Positions 54,906 through 64,000 of a stretch of 64,000 bases of DNA are shown here, piece by piece. The DNA comes from Okapia johnstoni. Lineage: Eukaryota; Chordata; Mammalia; Artiodactyla; Giraffidae. Under the pieces are notes generated by a model. The model was not told the origin of the DNA. It did not search any database and saw only the letters and a program-made list of their open reading frames with translations. Location: the NCBI GenBank assembly GCA_024291935.2, contig CM044305.1, positions 90,078,397 to 90,142,396 on the forward strand, given 5' to 3'. Numbering within the stretch: position 1 is the stretch's first letter; each line of letters starts with the position of its first letter. A program made the position numbers and the translations under genes.

Positions 54906-57824
54906 TCCATGATGCTCAAATGCCCTCCTGTACTAATATTGTGTGAATAGGTGTCTATACCATTTATCTCAATGAATTATAACCTGACTATGGAATTAAA
55001 CCCTGAATTTACACTTCTCAGATGTCAAATATATCCATTGAGACCCTAATGGGAATATGGAAACCCAGCTACTGAAAGCCAAACTGGGTATCTAAGATAT
55101 GGTCAATCTACTCTTTCAGTGAGAGTCTTCTCTAGTAGAGGAATCCAAAGGCTATAACCTTTGCTCTTCCTAACTTATCTGGCTAGGGAACAAATAATAT
55201 AGGTGGGTAGGAAGAGAAAGTAGAGACACTGGTAAATCTTTCTGGAGCCAATAAGCCTAGAAGAGGCCAAATACAGTACTGGTGAGCAGTATGATCTTAG
55301 AAAACCATGTGCCAAGCAAGGAGAGCCATATTTACAAAATGGCTGACAATTCCCCCAGCCTCCTCAGCACTGATGGCATTATGACAGCACAGCTCGCGGG
55401 AACAGTCATTGCCTGGAAAGACACTATTCTGTTGCATTCTCAACAGCCCCACCCCAGCTCCCCACCCTGGAGTTAGAAACTTTCCTGTGTTTGATTAGAC
55501 TTGCAGAGTTCTTGTCACAAAGGTCCCTAGCCTATGGGGTTACACTACCTTGCAAGACTACATACTTTACAAGCCCTGATACTTTCAAATAATTCATCTC
55601 CCTTCAATAAAATGCTGACCTAGTTGTTTCCTAAACCACCATCCAGCAGAGTGACAGGCAGGTGCACCTGAAGCACTGTGGAGAACGCTTTGTTGACGGT
55701 GGGATGGGGTCTTCATAACAGAACACTCCACAGTGTCTTCCAATTTCAGCAAAAAGGAAAAGAAGCTAGTGACATACTGCCCGACTGGGATGCTGGCCCT
55801 GAACTTTCGCACCACTTCTGAACTAGGTCAGCTTTCAGACCTGAGACTACATGCCTGGGTCATTTCAGCTGTTTTAAACTAAAAAAGAAACCTGGAAAGA
55901 ATCTATCCAAGTGGAAACCGAACTATTTATTGTATGGAAATTAAACTGATGGGCAATGGCAGAGTCTATGTATTCTAGCTCCCTTGGGTTCAGTTAAACT
56001 CAAAATCCATTGTCACTTACCTTGCTGCATCTAGAATCTGAAAAATCCTCCACCTGTTAAAGGAACAGTAAAACCAGGTGCTAGCAAGAGCTTGGTAAGA
56101 GAGGAATTAAAATAATAAAAGTTTTCCATTTTGCATTGATCACATTTTTTTCAGCTTTCCAAACCTCAAGGCAACAGCTCATGGATGGCTCCCTAATTCT
56201 GTTCCCCACTAGCTACTCTCATGTAGTGGGGAGATTATGAATCAGCGGGCTAAAAGGGACAGGGCAGTGCTGAAAGGCAAACCTCTGAAGGGCTATGGGC
56301 TGAGAATGAAAGATCCTCCATTCAGTCATAACTAATTCCACTCCCCATCACACAGGCAATGGCAATCTAAGTAAAAAACCAAAGTCAATAAACCACAACC
56401 AAGACCATACCAAACCAAGCACTGTGGCATCACTAAAACAGAAATGCCTGATTGAAAGGACCTAGGAGGAATTTACAGGGATTTTTCATATTATCAAGGA
56501 TATATGAAACATAAATAACAAAAAGAAAAGAAAGAATGATTAGATTTTGGGATGTTCTTTCAACCGATGAAAATTCAAAGCACACAGAAAATGCTACATA
56601 AATCATCACTAGTTCCTTCCACCCAAATGCAAGACATCCATCAATGTAAGCAATGTCTCTCCATTTAAAAAAATACTCAGTTGCTTTCATATTATATCTT
56701 GAGTCACAAAATACTAATTCTACTATGTGGATTTCTGATATTGGCAGGACTGGGAAGTTGTGCATGGGACAATTGATAACTTACGAGTTCAAATGGGCTC
56801 AGATAGCTTTTTGTTTTATATTAAGCAAAGGATATTATAATATGCTAATACTTTTGTGCCCATAGTGAGTTATATAGCCTGGACATTTTCTTTGGAGGAG
56901 TATTTCTTTATATCAAATATGTCTTAAGGTTTTAGAGGTGAGTTAGGACAGATTTTCACAGCATGGCTAGCAGACATAGCAATAGGCCTTGCATCATTGT
57001 TTGAAGAGCAACATATGGCTCTTTTATCATCAGCTCTTGGCCTGGCTAAGGCCCCCTTCCCTGGTTCTGTGAGTTGTGAAGCCTGGTGGAGAAGCAAATG
57101 TGATGAAAACAAAAGTAATGTAGTTAGTGACATCAGATCTGTTAGACAAGACACCTACATTAGCTGACTTACCATCCAGGGCCCAATGTGATCCTCTTCC
57201 ATTCCAGCCACAAGAAAGACGTAATCTAGAATGTTCTGGCCTACCACAAGACTTAATTTCCCTAAACAGTGAAGAAAGGCTAGTATCTCTTCCACTGCAC
57301 TCAGCCTCAGGAACAAAAAATAATACAACTTTGGGTGAAAAATAGAAATAATAATAACAACATGAAAACATAAAGTTATATGTTGAATCTTCGTGCTAGA
57401 AAGTTCTGAAGTCAAATATGTAGCACTTTCCAAGACTTTAATTTTATTTTTGCAGCATTAATAGAAATCCTCAAATAATATAAGTATGTACATAATTAAT
57501 GCTACGGGGACCAGATCAAATTTAACTTTAACCAGGGGAACTACTACCTCTTGAGATTTTTTTTAAATGTCTTTGTAAGCTTCTCAACTGTATATTAAAA
57601 TTTGCCCAGGGATTACACCGAGAAGACTTTTGGAAGTGCATTGTCTTACCTGGGAGTCCAGGTTGCCAGAGGTAGATTATTCAGTGGTGATCCAGGAAGA
57701 TGTCATAGGTGTACCAATCAAAAGGGTGGACAGTCAACAGAAGTGAATCAAAAGCCAGGGGGAGAAAGATAAAAAGGAGAGGCATACTGATTAGAAAAAA
57801 TGAATTAACATGAGGAATCCATTT
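54906..57824. other. Long unique stretch, no feature recognised
   Basis: Nearly 3 kb without recognised repeats, RNA genes or supportable exons. Open frames of up to 113 codons (for example 57030-57371, minus) have no domain. It is the longest unbroken non-repeat region in the window. Confidence 0.45.
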
Positions 57825-57828
57825 TACA

Positions 57829-57875
<47 letters not shown>
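57825..57875. repeat. (AC)n microsatellite
   Basis: AC units with one TA interruption near 57834-57836, then a clean run to 57875. Confidence 0.96.
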
Positions 57876-57878
<3 letters not shown>

Positions 57879-57904
57879 TTGGGAAGGTTGTTACATGGAA
57901 TCTT

Positions 57905-58312
57905 TTTTAAAAGATCTTTTAATAAAGTGAAAAGATAATTATGTAATATGGCATTGTTATTGCTGTTGTGTGGTCACTCGGTCATAATCGACTCTTTGTG
58001 ACCCTATGGACTATAGCCCGCCAGGCTCCTCTGTCCATGGAATTCTCCAGGCAAGAATACTAGAGTGGGTTGCCATTTCCTTCTCCAGGGGATCTTCCCA
58101 TTCGAGGGATCAAACTTGCATTTCTTGCATTGGCAGGCAAATTCTTTATCACTGAGCCACCAGGGAAGCCCCATGTAATGTGATAGCGGTACTAATTATC
58201 ACTACAACAGCATTCCTATTACAATATACAAGTGTATCAAATTAACACATTGTACACCGTAAATTTACACAGTGTTATATGTCAAATATACTCAGTTAAA
58301 AAAGCACCCCCA
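57905..58312 (+). mobile_element. L1M-type LINE 3' end, split by a Bov-tA
   Basis: After the SINE: TAATTATCACTACAACAGCA, AATATACAAGTGTATCAAAT, TAACACATTGTACACCGTAA, ATTTACACAGTGTTATATGT and CAAATATACTCAGTTAAAA, the end of an older L1. The part before the SINE (57905-57950) is short and less certain. Confidence 0.7.
57941..58182 (-). mobile_element. Bov-tA SINE, antisense, 10-bp TSD
   Basis: Body about 57951-58172: GGTCACTCGGTCATAATCGA, GGCAAGAATACTAGAGTGGG, GAGGGATCAAACTTGCATTT and CACTGAGCCACCAGGGAAGC in reverse. ATGTAATATG (57941-57950) and ATGTAATGTG (58173-58182) form the TSD with one mismatch. Confidence 0.94.
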
Positions 58313-58315
58313 CAA

Positions 58316-58440
58316 AATATCTATCATTTATTATGTAACAGGCATCGTTAGAGGCACTTAAGGATGAAACAGTGAGTAAAACAGACACAAATCTCTGCCT
58401 TCACAGAGTTTACAGTCTTGTGAAGGATTTTTCCTTACAC
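58316..58440 (-). mobile_element. L2 LINE 3' end, antisense
   Basis: ATCATTTATTATGTAACAGG, CATCGTTAGAGGCACTTAAG, GAAACAGTGAGTAAAACAGA and TTCACAGAGTTTACAGTCTT follow the antisense L2 3' end. Confidence 0.75.
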
Positions 58441-59200
58441 CATCTGTTTGGAGAAGAGTTCCCACAGAAATATACTATCTGTTTACTAGCTCTCTAAGAA
58501 AACATCTCTTTCTCATTTATATATGTCTTTATGTATGAAGAACACAAACCACTTGGCATCTGATTCCACATCTGGATTGGAAAGGCTTCTCTTTCTGATT
58601 GGAAGAGACGTGATTGCTTTTCACGAGTTCTCCGTGTGGAAAGTCCCTCCCCACGGCTGTTAAGTCAAGTTTCTTTTCAATGAGGGCATTTGCTTTTCAC
58701 AGAACTCCAAGTGCATGTACCTTGAAATACTATGAAAACAGGAAGTCTCTAGAGGGCAGCTTTGTAATACTGTGGTACCACATCCTGGCGGAGTTTTTTC
58801 TCATTGCATGCTGTAGTGTTCTGTAACACTCTGAGACTGGACTCAGCACCCTTCAGCAAGCCACCTGCTGGGAAAGCAACAGCAAGTGGTGACAAAAGGG
58901 CCTGTGGGGCTCATGCCCATGACCCAGACACTGGCTGGAAAAGAAGCGATAAGAGTAACCCTCCTCTGGGTCAAGGTTCAAGATGGGAGTAAACATCTCT
59001 CAGTGACAGCTACTACCTAAAAGTCAAATTAGCAGGGAAAGGAAAAGACGAAAGAAGGGAACACATATTGATATATATCAATGGAAAATGGGAATTGAAG
59101 GGTTGACACAGGAGCCCCAAACTCTAGATGGGGATTTTTGCTAACAAGAAACCTCAAATGATGACACCTACCCCCTGGCATTTACATTCAGAACTAAAAG
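58441..59200. other. Unique sequence, no feature recognised
   Basis: No repeat or exon recognised. Confidence 0.45.
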
Positions 59201-59360
59201 TGAAGCTATCTAAGCACAGGGAACTATATCCAATATCCTGGGATAAACCACAATAGAAAAGAATATTTAAAAGAATGCATATATATGTATAACTGAATCA
59301 CTTTGCTATACACCAGAAATTAACACAACATTGTAAACCAACTATAGTTTAATTTTAAAA
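59201..59360 (+). mobile_element. L1 LINE 3' end
   Basis: CACAGGGAACTATATCCAAT, ATCCTGGGATAAACCACAAT, GTATAACTGAATCACTTTGC and AACACAACATTGTAAACCAA match an artiodactyl L1 3' end. Confidence 0.85.
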
Positions 59361-59435
59361 GTGAAACTATCTATTCACTTTGGTATTAAGGATCCAAATT
59401 AAGACATAGGAGAAACAGGATGATGTAAAAAACCC

Positions 59436-59595
59436 AAGACCCTTTGCCTAAAATTTGGGATTCCTGGTTTCTAATCCAGTTTTTTACCAATGACTCATTT
59501 GATCTTGGGGGCAAATTCTCTTCTCCAGTCTCTCAGGGAGTCATACGAAAGAAGGATTTTCACAAGGTGGTTTCTAAAAATCTTCCAGTTTCAGT
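59436..59595 (+). mobile_element. MIR SINE, diverged
   Basis: ATTCCTGGTTTCTAATCCAG, CAATGACTCATTTGATCTTG, GGGGCAAATTCTCTTCTCCA and GTCTCTCAGGGAGTC follow the MIR 5' and core. Confidence 0.65.
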
Positions 59596-60534
59596 ATTTT
59601 CGTAATTCTCTAATAGGTTTGCCTTTCATTTTGGTGCCAAGTTAGTTAGAAGAACAGCAATCTCTAGTCATTTTCTCTGTACAACATGCCATTAGCAGTT
59701 CAGAGAGCCCAGAGCTCCACAGCCTGAGCTTATGAGTAGAGGAAAACATGGCCAAAACAATAACAGCCAAGTTGAAATGCAGCCGATCATCATTCTGTCC
59801 AGGAAAACAGCTTTGTTTATTTGAAACAGAGAATGACTGGTTCTCTAGGATGGAAAAGTTACACAAGTAAACGTAATTGAGAATAACAGGGAAAATCTAA
59901 TTGATAAACAACTGATTCCCCCTCCCCTTTTCTCTTTCAGCTCATGCAGCTGCTCCATCTGCCAGGAGCCTAGGATGTTGCTGATTGCTGTCAGTCAACA
60001 GGGACTGCCACAGCCACACACTCCCAGATAAAGGCTTCCATGAATGCTCAGATTTGCAAAGGGTGGTTAAAACCAAACAAAAAAACCTACCAACACTGTC
60101 TTGGTCTGATTGCTAATCTGTGGCAGACAATACCCCATGGGAACCAATTACTGACCACTGTTCATTCCAGAGCCGCCAAGCCAACAGCATATTCAAGCTC
60201 TCTGATTTGTGACGTTGGATTGCTTTGCTCCCACACCCGGAGCTGCTGTGCCCCTGATACCCTCAACTTCTCACCATGTAGGATGCCCTTCCACTCTTGT
60301 CCTGGTCTGACTTAATACACTGCTGCTCAGTTACCTGCCAACTCATTAGTGTATGTCCGGCCACATCCTCATTTGATCTCTGAAGGCCAAAGACAGTACA
60401 TCCTAGTGAAAAAGTTTTCTGCATGTTGAACCTGGTCCCCTAAATGAGAAGGTGTCCCATGCACAGAAAGTCCCAGGTGAATGACTCATTTTTCGTTTTC
60501 AAATTTTATATTTTATTGCTAATTATCATTAGGT
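59596..60534. other. Unique sequence with a strong splice-acceptor-like tract
   Basis: A pyrimidine tract at about 59917-59938 ends in CAG at 59940 and has ACTGAT-type branch sequence upstream. No matching donor or coding exon is evident. No repeats recognised. Confidence 0.35.
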
Positions 60535-60645
60535 ACTTTAAAATTTTATTGAAATATAGATTTACAATATTGTGTTACTTTCAGGTATATCACAAAGTGA
60601 TTTAGTTATACATATACATATGTGTGTATAAATGGCAGCTCTGCT
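60535..60645 (-). mobile_element. L1 LINE 3' end, antisense
   Basis: TTTTATTGAAATATAGATTT, ACAATATTGTGTTACTTTCA, GGTATATCACAAAGTGATTT and AGTTATACATATACATATG are the reverse complement of an L1 3' end. Confidence 0.8.
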
Positions 60646-61010
60646 CTATGACCCCTTTAAGCCCACTCTCCAGAAGGGAAGATGGTTCTTGGGTTCCCTA
60701 TCTGCAGTGAGGATGCTGGATTAGGTGCTTTCCCAAAGGCCGTTGTTCATTAAAACATTTTAAGATTTTATAATGAAACTGACTCAGTCTGGACCCTATG
60801 AATAGAGCCTGGGTTCTGAACCAACTGAGGCTGAAAAGAAACACTCCTGCATTGCTCTAAGAGACTTTGGGGGCCAAAGGCTGAGTGGACAAGTTTGTCT
60901 TCAGTGGCCCACTCTTTCCATTATGTCTCCAGACCTCCCTTGGGTCCTCAGGGAACTGCATTTGCACATGATTGTGACCTTCTGGCCAGCGCCCAGCATG
61001 TAAATTAGGT
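60646..61010. other. Unique sequence, no feature recognised
   Basis: No repeat or exon recognised. Confidence 0.45.
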
Positions 61011-61016
61011 ATGACT

Positions 61017-61208
61017 GGGCTTCCCTTGTGGCTCAGGTGATAAAGAATTCCCCTGCGACGCAGGAGACCTGGGTTTGATCCCTGGGTTGAGAAGATCCCC
61101 TGGAGAAGGGCAAGGCTACCCACTCCAGTATTTTGGCCTGGAGAATTCCATGGACTGTATAGTCCATGGAGTCGCAAAGAGTCAGACACGACTGAGTGAC
61201 TTTATTTT
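61017..61208 (+). mobile_element. Bov-tA SINE, near full length
   Basis: GGGCTTCCCTTGTGGCTCAG, GCGACGCAGGAGACCTGGGT, TTGATCCCTGGGTTGAGAAG, CACTCCAGTATTTTGGCCTG and GAGTCGCAAAGAGTCAGACA define the element. Imperfect flanks (TAAATTAGGTAT near 61001, TAAATTAAATGT near 61210) may be an old TSD. Confidence 0.94.
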
Positions 61209-61480
61209 TAAATTAAATGTAATAAGCCAGTTTGGGGAGAACTACTGATGGCTAAATTGTGATCACTCTCTGACGTTGTATTTGGACTGGGTGGTCACAC
61301 CTCAGGGAGTGACCAATAAGGGCAGATCAGCTGTCCTGGGCTGTTATATCCTTCTAGCACCATCTCTATGAATAGCATGGAGTCATTCTCTAACCCAAGG
61401 TGGGATTCAGAACTCAAGTGGCTGCTATAAACAAGTGGTTTCAAAGGTCTTTCTACCACCATCGATCACAGTCTCTGAGG
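61209..61480. other. Unique sequence, no feature recognised
   Basis: Short stretch with no recognisable feature. Confidence 0.45.
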
Positions 61481-61548
61481 GGTGATCTTTTATTTAGTTA
61501 GTCTTTGGATGATCTTTTATTTAGTTAGTTTTTTGGATGATCTTTTAG
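61481..61548. repeat. ~28-bp tandem repeat, about 2.5 copies
   Basis: Units 61481-61507, 61508-61535 and a partial third from 61536 share GATGATCTTTTATTTAGTTA with small differences in the T run that follows. Confidence 0.93.
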
Positions 61549-62425
61549 AGATCATTAGTGTTGCAGTTAATGCTGCCGCACAACCTTCTTGACCCCCGAG
61601 TCTCTGCAGACTTGCTGCAGATCACAGAACACCTTAGTGGCAGGGCTAAGACCAGGACCCAGATCTATAGGTCCCCTTCCCTGCTGGTGTACTACCCACC
61701 TCGCATCCACCATTAGGCAAGCTGGCATCTGTGCCTCCACATACAGCCACATAGCCCTTCAGAGCAAGTCAAAGAGCAAGGGCTGCAAAAGACTGGGAAA
61801 ATAGCCCTAACAGACCCCCAAGAGTTTCAATTCTTCCTTTCTAGTAGCTATGAAATTGCAAACGCATTTTCCTAAGCTGCTCTCTCAGGCTGTGTTTTCT
61901 GCCTACACGCACGTTGACTACATCACGTGGTAACAATCGGCGATTCTTCTGTCCTTTCCCTTGTGAGAAATAATGCCTAATACCTGGGCTCCGTATTGCC
62001 AAAACACCAAGCACAAAGTGGATCTGATGAGGAAGATGACTACAGTCTTTTCCAGAGTGTTTTCTTATCTGGTGGCGAGTCAGACAATTCTCAGTCACAG
62101 AGGTCTTCCCTAAGCTGTTTGTTGTCAGCTGTCCTTACAGCAATGGCTCTGTCAGCTCACCCCGACCCCTGTCCATCAGTTTTTAGTAAAATCCTCCCAT
62201 TTTGGCATCATAAGAGTGCCCTCTAGCGCTGATCTAATTAAGAAGCTGGAGGCCGAGGATTCTTGTTTTCATGGGAAATGGGTCTGGCTGTACCTTGTCC
62301 TTGGCTATGCCAAGATAACATTCTTTCTGAAGCATCTCTGAAGCACCTACTTGACAATGCAATCATTCACAAAGGAGTGAAAGGAACAGTTTGCCATTGA
62401 AACAAACAAAGCAAACCAAAAAACC
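61549..62425. other. Unique sequence, no feature recognised
   Basis: No repeat or exon recognised; open frames of up to 85 codons lack domains. Confidence 0.45.
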
Positions 62426-62460
62426 AAAAAAAAAAAAAAAAAGAGAGAGAGAGAGAGAGG
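62426..62460. repeat. (A)n(GA)n simple repeat
   Basis: A poly-A run followed by GAGAGAGAGAGAGAGAGG. Confidence 0.93.
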
Positions 62461-62589
62461 TCATTAAAGAAAACCTGGCTTGTCTTTCCTCCTGAGATGC
62501 ATTCTGACTCATGATGTGGGGGCACTGTTTGAATTATAAAAGGGGGTGCACAGATGCAGGCTGACTCCATCAACTGAAAGTTGACAGTA

Positions 62590-62820
62590 TTTCTTAGAAG
62601 TTTTTTTTTTAATGCATATAATTTTAAAGCTTACTTTCCATTTACAGTTATTACAAAATGTTGGCTATATTCCCCCATGTTGTACAATAAATTGTTCAGC
62701 CTATCTTACACCCAAATAGTTGGTACCTCCCACTCCCCCTCCCCTATCCTGCCCCTCCCTCCACTCCCCACTGGTAACCACTAGTTTGTTCTCTCAATCT
62801 GTGAGTCTGCTTCTTTTAAA
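62590..62820 (-). mobile_element. L1 LINE 3' end, antisense
   Basis: Poly-T, TTACAGTTATTACAAAATGT, TTGGCTATATTCCCCCATGT, TGTACAATAAATTGTTCAGC, CTCCCCCTCCCCTATCCTGC, ACTGGTAACCACTAGTTTGT and TCTCAATCTGTGAGTCTGCT are the ordered landmarks of a reversed L1 3' UTR. Confidence 0.9.
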
Positions 62821-63560
62821 AAGCTGACAGTGATTTTTGAATGTGTTTTCGAGCTCCCCAGATGCAAACATCTGTATTTGTATGTTAGGTTTCAGTAATG
62901 TGTTTCTTCAATTTGATTATACATATACTTTTGCTTCCGAGGAAGCATACACCATTAAGAATCCCTTAGAAACGTTCTGGGTATAACAGGGCTTGCTTCC
63001 TGATAATAAGAGCCTGCAAAATTTCACTTAGAACATAAACATAAATCTGCATGCATGTGTGTATTTCTACGGTTTATTTTATCTCATTTTGTCTCTGTAT
63101 TTCAGATTTGGGGATCTGCAAGATCCACAACGAATGCTATCTCAGACTAGTTCAAATCCTCAGGGAAGATTTCCACTGTGCCCTTTACATTCTGCTTCAC
63201 AAGAGACTGCTATTCTACTGAATCCCAAATACTGGATGCTGACACAGACAAAGAATGGCAAGCTGCCAAGGTGACACAGAACTGCTTCATTCCCATTTTC
63301 ACATGTTTAAAACACAGAGCATGACAAAGTCCCTAAAGAACAAGGATTTGGCAAGTGCTAAACTAAGAATCGAGATCATTCTCAGGAAATATTCAGCCAA
63401 GTCATTAAGAGGATCAGACAGTAGTGACACGTGGAATGTTCCATCCTGGACGTATGTCACTTGCTTTCGTCAAGTAGCTTCCAGCTCTGCCGACATCGAG
63501 GTGTGGTAGGAGCCACCGGCTTGGGCCTGAAACTGTCCTCAAGCCAGCCCCGAACAAAGA
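62821..63560. other. Unique sequence with a possible exon-like segment
   Basis: 63106-63270 is preceded by a pyrimidine tract ending in TTCAG and followed by GTGACA. It is 165 bases long and open in one frame. No known domain is encoded, and this is not called as an exon (see findings). Confidence 0.3.
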
Positions 63561-63561
63561 G

Positions 63562-63748
63562 GGAACCGGAGCCAGCACAGGCTTCGGAGCTGACAGAACT
63601 GTGTTTGAATCTCAGCCCTTCAAATGTCTTTGGTTGCTTCAAACCCGACAGTCTCACTTTTTGCAAAACTGTGACCTCCTTGGGATCTCCAATAATATCT
63701 GACAGATGGCACAAACCAGGTGCTCAATAAAACCTGCTGAATTTACTA
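63562..63748 (+). mobile_element. MIR SINE, diverged
   Basis: GAGCCAGCACAGGCTTCGGA, ACTGTGTTTGAATCTCAGCC, GACAGTCTCACTTTTTGCAA, AACTGTGACCTCCTTGGGA and CAGGTGCTCAATAAAACCTG follow MIR from head to 3' end. The AATAAA at about 63727 belongs to this repeat and should not be taken as a gene poly-A signal without support. Confidence 0.7.
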
Positions 63749-64000
63749 AAACCAACCATTTTGATTTTAAAATACATGAAAAGTACCCCTCACTGTCCAG
63801 ATGTTTGGGACTAAGTAAAAGAAACATCGGACTAATGGACTCCATTGTTATACATCTGTGTTGACTGACTGAATCTGTCCACGACATGGAAAGTAAACTG
63901 GATTCTCAAGGAAAAAGACCTCTGTTGAAGACTTTAAGCCACTGCTGTTCTTGCCCACATAGACCTTGCTAGTCTCTATCAATGTGACAAATCAAAAGGT

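Noticed and set aside
63722..63735. AATAAA as a transcript poly-A signal
   Set aside because: It is the 3' end of a MIR SINE, which normally contains CTCAATAAA-type sequence.
1..64000. Endogenous retrovirus or LTR elements
   Set aside because: No LTR pair, primer-binding site or gag/pol/env-like frame was recognised; all RT-like sequence is BovB or L1.
1..64000. CRISPR arrays, operons, bacterial promoters or terminators
   Set aside because: The sequence is a ruminant nuclear genome; the regular repeats present are microsatellites and SINE/LINE copies.

Overview
The window is nuclear DNA of a ruminant, most likely a bovid. It holds several copies of the RTE-clade LINE BovB, many Bov-tA SINEs (a tRNA-derived head joined to a BovB-like tail), CHR-type tRNA-Glu SINEs typical of whales, hippos and ruminants, artiodactyl-type L1 3' ends, and an 80-bp mariner palindrome. 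Old mammalian MIR, L2 and MER5A relics are also present. I found no protein-coding exon, tRNA, rRNA, intact snRNA or CpG-island-like segment that I could defend. The long open frames fall in BovB reverse-transcriptase relics or look like chance frames. The window reads as intergenic or large-intron sequence. Family names come from recognising consensus features by eye, not from a database search, and edges are approximate unless a target-site duplication (TSD) fixes them.

Layout. 0.5-1 kb: SINE/L1 cluster. 3.4-8.4 kb: dense CHR, Bov-tA, BovB-tail, MIR and L2. 8.8-10.6 kb: an old L1 ORF2 relic broken by a younger L1 3' end and a CHR SINE. 10.8-18 kb: mostly unique sequence with two CA arrays and MIR/L2 relics. 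18.5-20.8 kb: L1 3' end with a 19-bp TSD, two Bov-tA copies and a rearranged BovB. 23.7-25.8 kb: L2, the mariner palindrome, and MER5A carrying a tiny U2-snRNA-like insertion. 27-30.3 kb: Bov-tA, L2, and an L1 split by a Bov-tA. 32-39 kb: a 21-bp perfect-arm hairpin, an ancient direct duplication (about 32.95 and 34.60 kb) and three BovB copies, one with a 5' inversion. 39.6-47 kb: hAT relic, L2 holding a 48-bp BovB-tail insertion, CHR/L1 nest, long L2, and the longest BovB copy (about 2 kb). 47-64 kb: mainly unique AT-rich DNA with scattered MIR, L2, L1, CHR and Bov-tA pieces.

No genes here work together in a pathway. What can be read is a record of retrotransposition: TSDs, nesting order, 5' inversion, internal deletion and very short retrocopies. 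A few unique stretches have features that could be regulatory (paired homeodomain-type TAATTA elements, an octamer, an unusual hairpin), but conservation cannot be judged from one sequence. No retroviral LTR or gag/pol/env-like sequence was recognised.
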